Positions 43,029 to 50,497 of a stretch of 64,000 nucleotides of DNA are shown here, piece after piece (within the stretch, counting starts at the first letter, position 1; the number at the start of each line of letters is the position of its first letter). The stretch spans positions 620,001 to 684,000 of the forward strand of contig NZ_FNPI01000001.1 in the NCBI RefSeq assembly GCF_900107275.1. The letters run 5' to 3'. Origin of the DNA: Evansella caseinilytica. GTDB lineage: Bacteria > Bacillota > Bacilli > Bacillales > Salisediminibacteriaceae. The position numbers and the translations under genes are program-made. The notes under the pieces were generated by a model. That model worked only from the letters and a program-made list of their open reading frames with translations. It searched no databases and was not told the DNA's origin.

Positions 43029-43958
43029 ATGGAGGACGGGGAACAACCGCACAAAAGACAAGCTCATGACCATCAGCGTAAATCCCTATCTCACGACACC
43101 ACCGAGGAGGAGGTCACCCCGCATCAAGTAAAGGCACTTGTACGGAAAATAAAGTTGGAAGCTATAAGCCTGCCTGCTGTTATGTGGGCTCCCGGCGAAT
43201 TGACCGAAAATAAACTGAAGCTGAAAGAGCTGAATCAAACGTTGAACGGAATCGTGAACAGCATTTCAAAGACGTTGTATTTTTACGAAAAACGGCATTG
43301 GAAAAAAATACTTCCGGATAATAAGACGCTGGAGGAAAAGGAAGAACAGGAGCAAATCGCTGATGAAAAAGCCAGGCTGCGGCAATATGTGCAAAAATCG
43401 AGCTTTTATGCTGCCAGCAAAAAAACAGTAACGGAAAACAAATTACTGGAAAAGCTCGCTGATTTCGGCGCCGGCGATCTCCGGCAGGCGCGGGTATTAG
43501 ACATCGGCTGCGGCGATGGCTACTGGTTGCGCAAATTTATCCAGCAGGGAACGGCGCCGGAAAATACATTTGGCATGGAGATTCAGCCGCAGCTGCTTGA
43601 ACAGGCGCGCCAACAGTCTGCTGAGCCGGCTTCTTATTTTTCCACTTTTCCTGATGAACTGCCGTTTGCGGCGGACAGCTTTGACATTATTTTGATGTTC
43701 GGCTTTCTGACGCACATTCTAAATGACAGACTGCGCTTCCGCATCGGCCGGGAAGCGACAAGGGTTCTCAAAAAAGACGGGCTCCTTCTTACCACCGATC
43801 TTCTTGGGGGAGCGGAGCAGCAGCTGGAGCCTTTTTTTGCTTGCACATTACGAGGAGTCTGCTTGGAAGACTTGAACGATATTTTCCCGGAGTGCGAGAT
43901 TGCTTTTGAAGAAAACGTATCCCGCAGCTCCTTGACAGTCATTAGAAAAAAACAATGA
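43029..43958 (+). CDS. SAM-dependent methyltransferase with helical N-terminal extension
   Basis: 309 residues from the ATG at 43029 (AAAAGGAG eight bases ahead; GTG 43020 overlaps that site). The first 130 residues are charged and helical, including a Glu/Lys-rich stretch NKTLEEKEEQEQIADEKARL. VLDIGCGDGYWLRKFIQQGT near 156 is the SAM-binding motif I, FGMEIQPQLLEQARQQ motif II, and SFDIILMFGFLTHILND near 215 motif IV. The class and position suggest methylation of a sugar or its amino-acid substituent. It is closely followed (19 bases) by a small helical gene and the Maf-type transferase. Confidence 0.83.
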   Translation: MEDGEQPHKRQAHDHQRKSLSHDTTEEEVTPHQVKALVRKIKLEAISLPAVMWAPGELTENKLKLKELNQTLNGIVNSISKTLYFYEKRHWKKILPDNKTLEEKEEQEQIADEKARLRQYVQKSSFYAASKKTVTENKLLEKLADFGAGDLRQARVLDIGCGDGYWLRKFIQQGTAPENTFGMEIQPQLLEQARQQSAEPASYFSTFPDELPFAADSFDIILMFGFLTHILNDRLRFRIGREATRVLKKDGLLLTTDLLGGAEQQLEPFFACTLRGVCLEDLNDIFPECEIAFEENVSRSSLTVIRKKQ

Positions 43959-43977
43959 AAAAAAGGTGCGATTCAGC

Positions 43978-44310
43978 ATGACGAAGCGACTGAAGGAATT
44001 ACTTGAATTGGAACAGGCGGAGAAGCTCATCCGGTTCACCGTTGAAAGCTGGAAGCTGCAGGATGATCAGGCAGGTTGCGATTATTTTTTTCGCTCCCTT
44101 GAGCAGTTGGAGCGACTGGCGGATACAGGCGTTCCGGGGCAAAGGAAGACAGCGAGGAACGAGTTGTATTCTCAGTTGGAAGCATTGCATCGGAACGTGC
44201 TGAAGAAAGACTTGGCGGCGGTGACGGATGTGCTGGAGTACGGTTTCCTGCCGCTGCTTTCCCGGTGGAAAAAGGATGTGAACGAGCATGATTGTGATGA
44301 AAGACAATAA
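43978..44310 (+). CDS. Small helical protein of unknown function, coupled to the Maf-type gene
   Basis: 110 residues from the ATG at 43978 with AAAGGTG ahead; GTG 43966 is within that site. The protein is predicted to be all helical and charged (TKRLKELLELEQAEKLIRFT, then NELYSQLEALHRNVLKKDLA), with one Cys pair near residues 34 and 105. No family recognised. Its 3' end overlaps the next gene by 23 bases, a strong sign of translational coupling and probably complex formation with the 635-residue Maf-type transferase. A flagellin- or glycan-chaperone function would fit but is speculation. Confidence 0.75.
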   Translation: MTKRLKELLELEQAEKLIRFTVESWKLQDDQAGCDYFFRSLEQLERLADTGVPGQRKTARNELYSQLEALHRNVLKKDLAAVTDVLEYGFLPLLSRWKKDVNEHDCDERQ

Positions 44311-46195
44311 GGCCGCGCAGCAAATGTTTGCGAAAAACAAGGAATTGCTCCCCGGCTTTTTGAAACAGCAGCTGCAAAACATTCGTATGGAAGACGTATG
44401 GGAAAAAATCAATATTATTTATAACGAAAAGGGATACCCTGTCTGCCGCTGCCGTATCGGCGGCGAAATGCTTCAGCTTAACAGCGCCGAGCCGCTGGCC
44501 CAGGCGGAGCATTGGGCGCGGCAAATTTCTTTTGCGAAAATAAGAACGCTGTTTGTGTATGGTTGCGGCTTCGGCTACCCATTGTACGCTGTATATAAAC
44601 AAATGCATCAGGAGAACATCGTCGTTGTTTTTGAACAGGATATTCATCTGTTCACTGCGATGCTGCATTTTTTCGATATGGGGCCGTTGCTGCGGACAAA
44701 CAAGTTCATCTTTTTTGTCGGCGATTATCCAGATTTTGCTGAAGATTTCCGCAAGTTTGTCGCTGTCAATCTGTATCATATCACCGTGCCGTCCGTCGTA
44801 TTTCCGCCTGGATTGCGCCCGCTTCAGAAAAAGTATTTTCCGATTCAGGAACGTGTTTTTGAAAAACTCGTTTTGCAAACAAAAGCGATCGGCAATTCCC
44901 ATTTCGATTCCATTTTAGGATTTCAGCATATGATTGACAATGTCCAGGAGGTTTTGGAGAATCCGTATTTCAGCAGTTTAAAGAATCAGTTCAAAGATAT
45001 GCCCGCCTTTATCGTCGGCAACGGACCGTCACTGGATAAGCAGCTGCACGAGTTGGCTGCCGTGAAGGAGAAGGGACTGATCATCTGCTGCGGCTCGGCC
45101 ATCGTTCCGTTGACGAAAAACGGCATTCAGCCGGATGCTTTATGCGTGCTGGAACGATCACCGGGAATTTACCACCATTTTTTTGAAAACAAAGATTACC
45201 CGGAGGAAATGACGCTGCTTGCGTTGGCGGTAGTCGATCCGCGAGTGTTTTCCTCGTATTCCGGACCACGGATTCCTGTTTTCCGCACGGAATCGAACAG
45301 TCAATTCATCAGCGAATATATCGGCGATGGAAACGGAGTATACGCCGGATCAAGCGTCACTCATTTGGCATTTGAAGCGGCGGTGTATATGGGCGCGGAT
45401 CCGATTGTGCTCGTCGGACAGGATTTGGCATATGGTTCCGCCGGCATGACGCACAGTAAGGATTCCCTGCATAAAGAAGAACAGTTGCAGCATGTGGTTG
45501 CGAGAATCAAATCAGAACCGGTTGTCTATGTGGAGAGCAACGACGGCCGGCTGATTCCTGCCAGCCAGACTTGGTATAGCTTCAAGCAAATACTTGAGCA
45601 AATGATTGAGCAGGCCCCTGAGGTAACGGTCATTAATACGACGGAAAAGGGAACGAAAATTGACGGGACAGTTACTGCGGGGCTGAAGGATGTCATACAG
45701 AAATATTGCCGGGAGCGGCTGCCAAACCGACTGAACACAGTCATTTCAAGAGAGAAAGCAGCATTGAACATGGAAGAGAGAAAAGCGAAGCTGAAACATC
45801 TGCTCGCGATGCTGAACATGTATATCGAAATTTACCGCGGGCTGGAGCAACTGACAGTTCGGAGGCTCGACAAATGTGAAGCGCTGCTGGATGCGATTGG
45901 AACGAAAGGAATATCTGCGGTGAAAGCGGAAGCCCGTCATGTGTACGAAACAAATGAAAGCGAGATCGCGAAATTTTTTTCTCCCCAGCTGCATGTGACA
46001 TATTTTCAGCAGGTGATTTTACTGGCGCGGCATCAAATCAACGGACTGGGCACCAGCTGTTCACCGGTGTACCTTTGTGAAGCGATTCAAATCCAGTACG
46101 TGCTGTTTGACCACTTGAAAACGATTTGTCAAAGCCTTGTCCGCAACTTTCAAATCGCCTGCGGCAAGCTTTCCGCGATCGAGATCAAAACGTAA
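44288..46195 (+). CDS. Maf-type (DUF115) nonulosonate glycosyltransferase
   Basis: 635 residues. Residues 1-200 are an N-terminal Maf domain (LFVYGCGFGYPLYAVYKQMH near 93, FEQDIHLF). The central DUF115/MptE-like domain starts near 240: MPAFIVGNGPSLDKQLHELA, IICCGSAIVPLTKNGIQPDA, VYAGSSVTHLAFEAAVYMGA near 355 and PIVLVGQDLAYGSAGMTHSK near 378, all Maf hallmarks. The C-terminal 150 residues are helical. Maf proteins transfer pseudaminic or legionaminic acid from CMP to Ser/Thr of flagellin in Campylobacter, Aeromonas, Clostridium and Geobacillus. Here, at the end of the legionaminate run, it should use CMP-legionaminate or its tailored form. The acceptor is open: flagellin is not in the window, whereas appendage subunit genes are adjacent. 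Confidence 0.88.
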   Translation: MIVMKDNKAAQQMFAKNKELLPGFLKQQLQNIRMEDVWEKINIIYNEKGYPVCRCRIGGEMLQLNSAEPLAQAEHWARQISFAKIRTLFVYGCGFGYPLYAVYKQMHQENIVVVFEQDIHLFTAMLHFFDMGPLLRTNKFIFFVGDYPDFAEDFRKFVAVNLYHITVPSVVFPPGLRPLQKKYFPIQERVFEKLVLQTKAIGNSHFDSILGFQHMIDNVQEVLENPYFSSLKNQFKDMPAFIVGNGPSLDKQLHELAAVKEKGLIICCGSAIVPLTKNGIQPDALCVLERSPGIYHHFFENKDYPEEMTLLALAVVDPRVFSSYSGPRIPVFRTESNSQFISEYIGDGNGVYAGSSVTHLAFEAAVYMGADPIVLVGQDLAYGSAGMTHSKDSLHKEEQLQHVVARIKSEPVVYVESNDGRLIPASQTWYSFKQILEQMIEQAPEVTVINTTEKGTKIDGTVTAGLKDVIQKYCRERLPNRLNTVISREKAALNMEERKAKLKHLLAMLNMYIEIYRGLEQLTVRRLDKCEALLDAIGTKGISAVKAEARHVYETNESEIAKFFSPQLHVTYFQQVILLARHQINGLGTSCSPVYLCEAIQIQYVLFDHLKTICQSLVRNFQIACGKLSAIEIKT

Positions 46196-46345
46196 CGGCG
46201 TGCGGCCATAGATTGTTGCTGATGTCGGGAGGGCGGGAACGATTGTTTCAAGGTCTCTGAAGCTCCTTCCCTTGTTTGATAGAAATGCCGGAATAAATCC
46301 GCAGCTTCATTAAGAGTAATATACCAAGCATTACTTACGCAACGA

Positions 46346-46354
46346 CATAAAATA
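46346..46354 (+). promoter_or_regulatory. Sigma-K-like -10 box ahead of the S-Ena-like pair
   Basis: CATAAAATA fits CATAnnnTA, 29 bases before the ATG at 46384 and upstream of AAAGGAGGG. No AC at the normal -35 distance. Confidence 0.45.
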
Positions 46355-46383
46355 TAGTATCCATTAAGAAAGGAGGGCGTAAC

Positions 46384-46731
46384 ATGGCAAATAACGGCGG
46401 TAAAAAAGTGTCTCCGGCGATAACTGAGAACGTCGTGAATATTCCGTTTGTCGTAAGTGCCGGGGCCGATGAAAAAATTATTTTTGAAGGGCGCCAAGGC
46501 TCGTCATTTCCGGCGCTTGCGGGCTACATCCTGAACAATGCATCCAGCACAGATGCGTTTTCCATTCAATTGCGATTTGATGAAGAACCGCTCGGTGATC
46601 CGATCACGACACTTCCTGGAGATACGTTATCCTTTTTTGCTGTAGGGGCTGACAATATTGTCGCAGTCAATACAACGACTTCTGCGGCGACAGGTAACCT
46701 CCAGTTCAGCATTAACTACAACCCATTATAA
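46384..46731 (+). CDS. S-Ena/DUF3992-like appendage protein without cysteine
   Basis: 115 residues; AAAGGAGGG precedes the ATG. The strand pattern GYILNNASSTDAFSIQLRFD, LPGDTLSFFAVGADNIVAVN and ATGNLQFSINYNPL aligns with the DUF3992 proteins at 46805 (GYVLNN, SFTIVGIDAVRI, ATGELNMAINF) and 33453. Unlike them it has no cysteine anywhere, so it cannot make the inter-subunit disulfides described for S-type appendages. It could be a tip, base or non-covalently packed subunit. It starts a two-gene unit with the Cys-containing homologue 73 bases downstream. Family assignment is by pattern, so moderately sure. Confidence 0.72.
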   Translation: MANNGGKKVSPAITENVVNIPFVVSAGADEKIIFEGRQGSSFPALAGYILNNASSTDAFSIQLRFDEEPLGDPITTLPGDTLSFFAVGADNIVAVNTTTSAATGNLQFSINYNPL

Positions 46732-46804
46732 AAAATGGAGACTTCCCTCTCTGCACGGTTGTGCGGAGAGTAATACATATGTTTTCCGGATGGAGTTGAA
46801 AAAA

Positions 46805-47137
46805 ATGAGTTGCAATGACAAATGCTGTTCACCAAAATATCTTACCAACGTTGTCAGTCACTCTTGGAGGGGACAGGAAGGGCCGCTGTTTCCGTATTTA
46901 TCGGAACAGCTGACAGCAGTAACAGGTTATGTTCTCAATAATGGCTCATCAAACGGATCTGTACTTGTTCAATTTTTGCGGGGCGGCATTGCTGGAACAC
47001 CCTTGCCGTTTCAATTGACGGTGGAACCCGGGGAGTACAAATCCTTCACCATCGTCGGGATAGATGCTGTCAGAATCGATCCGGACAACAATGCGGCGAC
47101 AGGTGAATTGAATATGGCGATTAATTTTCATATCTAA
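46805..47137 (+). CDS. S-Ena/DUF3992-like appendage protein with Cys N-terminus
   Basis: 110 residues from the ATG at 46805 (GGATGGAG ahead); the frame is open to 46658 through the preceding gene. The N-terminal arm MSCNDKCCSPKYLTN carries Cys3, Cys7 and Cys8, matching the N-terminal connector cysteines of S-type endospore appendage subunits. GYVLNNGSSNGSVLVQFLRG, VEPGEYKSFTIVGIDAVRID and ATGELNMAINFHI are the jelly-roll strands. It pairs with the Cys-free homologue upstream, and a third member is at 33453. By family knowledge these polymerise on the spore surface during late sporulation. Confidence 0.76.
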   Translation: MSCNDKCCSPKYLTNVVSHSWRGQEGPLFPYLSEQLTAVTGYVLNNGSSNGSVLVQFLRGGIAGTPLPFQLTVEPGEYKSFTIVGIDAVRIDPDNNAATGELNMAINFHI

Positions 47138-47290
47138 GCTTTCTTCTCTTGTAAGAAAACTAGTGTGATGACGAGTTTTCCAGAATGAAAGACTTCCACA
47201 CAAGCGAAACCATGTCCACTTGCATGTACTAATAGAGAAACAAGGAGTTCACTTGATTTATAGTTCTTACAAGGAGGAAGGGGGATGTAG

Positions 47291-47686
47291 TTGACAGAAA
47301 CGGTAATGAAATGTGCTGTGGCTGCAACCGGTGCTATTGCTTCTTTTATCTTTGGAGGATGGTCCACTTTGCTAGCAGTCCTTCTTACGTTAGTAGTTAT
47401 CGATTATGTTACCGGTGTTATGGCAAGTTATATTGTCGGGAATTTGACAAGTGATGCAGGTCTTAAGGGGATTGCAAAAAAAGTTTTCATTTTTGCGATG
47501 GTAGCGGTTGCGCATATTATTGGCCTTCTGCTGGGGGATACTTCATTGATAAAAGATGCAGTCATTTTTTTTTATATTATAAATGAAATCATCAGCATTT
47601 TTGAAAATGCAGGAAGAGCAGGAATACCTTTACCGGCCAAAATAAAAAAAGCGGTGAAAAACCTAAGAGAAAAAAAAGCTAAATAG
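47291..47686 (+). CDS. Phage-type holin (Cph1/phi29 holin-4 family)
   Basis: 131 residues from a TTG; AAGGAGG and GGGGGATG lie ahead. There are three or four membrane spans (roughly 12-32, 34-54, 68-88 and 90-105), the family motif VVIDYVTGVMASYIVGN after the second span, and a Lys-rich C-terminal tail (KIKKAVKNLREKKAK). Holins of this family form pores that release endolysins, and in Bacillus relatives are also used in sporulation and cell-wall turnover. No prophage genes surround it. The M23 endolysin-like gene at 29808 is 17 kb away. The terminator at 47798 closes it. Confidence 0.85.
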   Translation: MTETVMKCAVAATGAIASFIFGGWSTLLAVLLTLVVIDYVTGVMASYIVGNLTSDAGLKGIAKKVFIFAMVAVAHIIGLLLGDTSLIKDAVIFFYIINEIISIFENAGRAGIPLPAKIKKAVKNLREKKAK

Positions 47687-47797
47687 AAGCAGATGTGCAA
47701 ACCAGTATGATCCTCGTTAACGAGCGGCCAGATGCAAGCAGTTGTTACTTATTTTGGACAAACACACGGCAAGTGCTAAAAAAATGCAATCTCGGTG

Positions 47798-47843
47798 AAA
47801 AGGACAGTATAACCTGATTTTACAGGGAGATACTGTCCTTTTT
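47798..47843 (+). terminator. Intrinsic terminator
   Basis: AAAAGGACAGTAT (47798-47810) pairs perfectly with ATACTGTCCTTTT (47830-47842) with further T behind. It separates the spore/holin part from purine catabolism. The rest of the 394-base gap up to 48,080 shows no gene and no convincing promoter. Confidence 0.85.
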
Positions 47844-48080
47844 CACTTTTGCCGTATGGAACACGCAAGCTGCCGCTGATCAATGAGCAGCGGTCATTTC
47901 CGCGGTAACAACGGTAAGAAAACGCTGCGGTCTTTTTCCGAAGTACAACGCTGCAACAGGCCCGCTCCGGAAAATTTGTGTGTCAGATTCTCTAACTATT
48001 TTACTGAAAATTCTAAAAATTAATTCACAATAGAGAGAAAAACAACTTTTGAAGAAGCCGCAAAGGAGGCCGTGCAATCT

Positions 48081-49475
48081 ATGAAACAATTGCTGCTGAA
48101 AAACGGGCGGGTGTTTATCGAACCCTTTTTTGCCGATGTTCATCTGGCAGTTACCAACGGTGTCATTACTGGGCTCACACTTCATGGAGAAGCTTTGGAT
48201 GAGTCCGCGTTTGAAGCAGTGATCGATGCCAGCGGTTGCTATGTATTTCCCGGGTTTATCGATGCGCACGTCCATTTCAACGATCCTGGCCGGGAGGAAT
48301 GGGAAGGATTTCTCACCGGCAGTCTGGCGGCAGCGGCCGGCGGCATCACCACCGTGTTTGATATGCCGCTGAACAGTCTTCCGTCCGTTGTCAACGCTGC
48401 TGTTTTAGAAGAAAAGCGAACCAGCGTGCAGGACAACTCCTTCATTGATTATCGATTCTGGGGAGGGGTGACCGCTGACAATGTTGCGCGGGAACAGGAG
48501 CTGGAGGAAATGAAAGCAGCGGGGGTCGCCGGATTCAAAGGATTTCTTGCGGAAAGCGGCATTGATGACTTTCCGTTTTTGCGAAAAGAGCAATGGAGGC
48601 AGGCGCTGCTGGCGGCGAAAAAGCTCCGGCTTGTTCTTGCTCTTCATGCGGAAGATCAGGCGCTTATCGAGGCAAAAGCGGCAAAGCTTTTTCAAGCACG
48701 GAGGACGGGGGCCGAGGCTTATCTCGCAAGTCGCCCACCGGAAGCGGAAATCTCGGCGATTGACTGCGCCCTTCAATTGACGGCAGAAACAGGGGCAGCC
48801 GTCCATTTTGTGCATGTCAGCACTGCGGTAGGCGCGGGACTTATTCATCAAGCGAAGCAAAATGGGCTGGATGTGACCGCCGAGATTTGCCCCCACTACC
48901 TGCTTTTGGATGAAGCGGATTTCAAGAAGCGCGGGGCGGTTTGCAAATGTGCGCCTCCTTTGCGCAGCCGTATGGAGGTGGAGGCGTTGTGGCAATGCAT
49001 TGCACGAGGGTTGGCGGATACCATCGGCTCCGATCATTCTCCCTGCCCGCTGTCTATGAAAACAGCTGGTGATATTTGGGTTGCTTGGGGTGGGATACAA
49101 GGAATTCAGCATGGATTCGTGCTTTTTCTAAATGAAGCGAAACGAAGAGGAATCCCGCTGGAACAAGTACTCCCGCTTTTGACCTCCAATCCGGCAAAGC
49201 GTTTCGGACTGCTAGGAAAAAAAGGGGCGGTTTCGATCGGCGCCGACGGGGATTTCACAATTTATGATCCTGCATCGAAGTGGAAGGTGGAAACACCACA
49301 GCTTCTGACCCGCCACCGCTATACACCGTATGAAAATATCGAAACGACAGGGGAAATTGTGACAACGATTGTACGCGGGAATGTTGTCTATCAAAAAGAC
49401 GGCGGCGAAGTAAAGCTGCGGGAAGGGAAAGAAATCGCTGCTGGTGGCATGAGTTCAAAAGCCGCCGAACGGTAA
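48081..49475 (+). CDS. pucH: Allantoinase
   Basis: 464 residues from the ATG at 48081 (AAAGGAGG ahead). It is a cyclic amidohydrolase: FPGFIDAHVHFNDPGREEWE near 56 with the zinc pair His63/His65, the presumed carboxylated Lys153 in AGFKGFLAE, HAEDQ near 190, VHVSTA near 245 and IGSDHSPCPLSM near 315 with the catalytic Asp. The DPG/EW wording is that of allantoinases rather than dihydroorotases. It opens allantoin to allantoate. It leads a purine-degradation run together with the xanthine dehydrogenase genes that follow. Allantoate-processing PucF is not in the window. Confidence 0.9.
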   Translation: MKQLLLKNGRVFIEPFFADVHLAVTNGVITGLTLHGEALDESAFEAVIDASGCYVFPGFIDAHVHFNDPGREEWEGFLTGSLAAAAGGITTVFDMPLNSLPSVVNAAVLEEKRTSVQDNSFIDYRFWGGVTADNVAREQELEEMKAAGVAGFKGFLAESGIDDFPFLRKEQWRQALLAAKKLRLVLALHAEDQALIEAKAAKLFQARRTGAEAYLASRPPEAEISAIDCALQLTAETGAAVHFVHVSTAVGAGLIHQAKQNGLDVTAEICPHYLLLDEADFKKRGAVCKCAPPLRSRMEVEALWQCIARGLADTIGSDHSPCPLSMKTAGDIWVAWGGIQGIQHGFVLFLNEAKRRGIPLEQVLPLLTSNPAKRFGLLGKKGAVSIGADGDFTIYDPASKWKVETPQLLTRHRYTPYENIETTGEIVTTIVRGNVVYQKDGGEVKLREGKEIAAGGMSSKAAER

Positions 49476-49570
49476 CGAAAAGAGCGTCATCATGCCCGAA
49501 GGATCAATGAGAAGGCACAGCCAAAAAGCGGAGCGCTGCTACAGTAAAGCATCGGAAGGGAGTGGATACC

Positions 49571-50497
49571 ATGGAGGAATCGAAAAGCGTCATGTTTCCA
49601 AAGAGCTTGCATGAAGCATGGAAGCTGTACCATGACGGAAAAGAGTCAAGCTGCTATATTTCCGGAGGAACCTGGCTGCGCACGCAATGGGAAGCAAATC
49701 CGGAAGGAACCGCAAAACAACTGATTTGTGTTGATTGTCTTCCCGGATTACAAACGATCAGCACAAGCAGTGACGACGGTGAAACAATGGTGACGATCGG
49801 AGCTGCGGCAACGTTGAGCCAATGTCTGGAAAGTCCGGTGATTGGCGAGTCTTTCTCCGGCTTCATCACTGCGTGCAGGAACATCGCTGCTCCGGCCATT
49901 CGCAATCAAGCAACCGTCGGTGGAAATATTTTAACGGCTGCCGGGGATACGATTCCGTCCCTTTTGGTGATCGACGCCCAACTGCATTGGTTTAACGGCA
50001 CGGACATCGAAAGCCAGCCGTTATCTGACTGGCTGCGGGAGAGGGAGAACGATGGAGCGAACGAGGAAGAACGGATCTTAGTGAGCGTGACCATTCCTGT
50101 GAAAAAACAGGAGAAAAAAGGAACGGCGTTTTCCTTTTATACAAAAGTAGGAAGGCGGGAAGCCTTTATCCCCTCGGTCGTTACCGTGGCCGGAACCGGA
50201 ATGCTGACAATAGAGGGAACGCTTGCGGACGTCGCCTTGGCAGCTGGAGGTGGCACGACGGTCCCCGGCCGCCTCCCGGACGTTGAAGCGCTGCTGCATC
50301 GAGCGCGCTTTTCTCCTGAGCTGCTGAAAAAGGTTCATGAAAAAATCATGACCGACTACTCCCCGCCGCCAGATCCGTTTGCAGGTGTTTATTATAAAAA
50401 GACGGTTGCGGCAAACGTGATTATCGGCGAATTGTATCGGCTGCAAGAACAACAGTCGGATGATAAAGGTGGTGTCGGCTATGCTGTTAGATCGTAA
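49571..50497 (+). CDS. pucC: Xanthine dehydrogenase FAD-binding subunit
   Basis: 308 residues from the ATG at 49571 (AAGGGAG nine bases ahead; GTG 49562 alternative). The N-terminal half is a CoxM/FAD_binding_5 domain: CYISGGTWLRTQWE near 30 and AAPAIRNQATVGGNILTAAG near 105 hold FAD pyrophosphate contacts. The C-terminal CO_deh_flav domain has VGRREAFIPSVVTVAG near 195 and GGGTTVPGRLPDVEALL. It passes electrons from the Fe-S subunit to FAD and NAD. The 3' end overlaps the molybdenum subunit gene by 17 bases. Order FAD-Mo-FeS is the same as pucCDE of B. subtilis. Confidence 0.92.
   Translation: MEESKSVMFPKSLHEAWKLYHDGKESSCYISGGTWLRTQWEANPEGTAKQLICVDCLPGLQTISTSSDDGETMVTIGAAATLSQCLESPVIGESFSGFITACRNIAAPAIRNQATVGGNILTAAGDTIPSLLVIDAQLHWFNGTDIESQPLSDWLRERENDGANEEERILVSVTIPVKKQEKKGTAFSFYTKVGRREAFIPSVVTVAGTGMLTIEGTLADVALAAGGGTTVPGRLPDVEALLHRARFSPELLKKVHEKIMTDYSPPPDPFAGVYYKKTVAANVIIGELYRLQEQQSDDKGGVGYAVRS

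Noticed and set aside
47690-48080. Sigma-54 promoter for the purine genes
   Set aside because: A sigma-54 activator is encoded at the right edge, but no TGGCAC-N5-TTGC pair was found here or ahead of the other purine genes.
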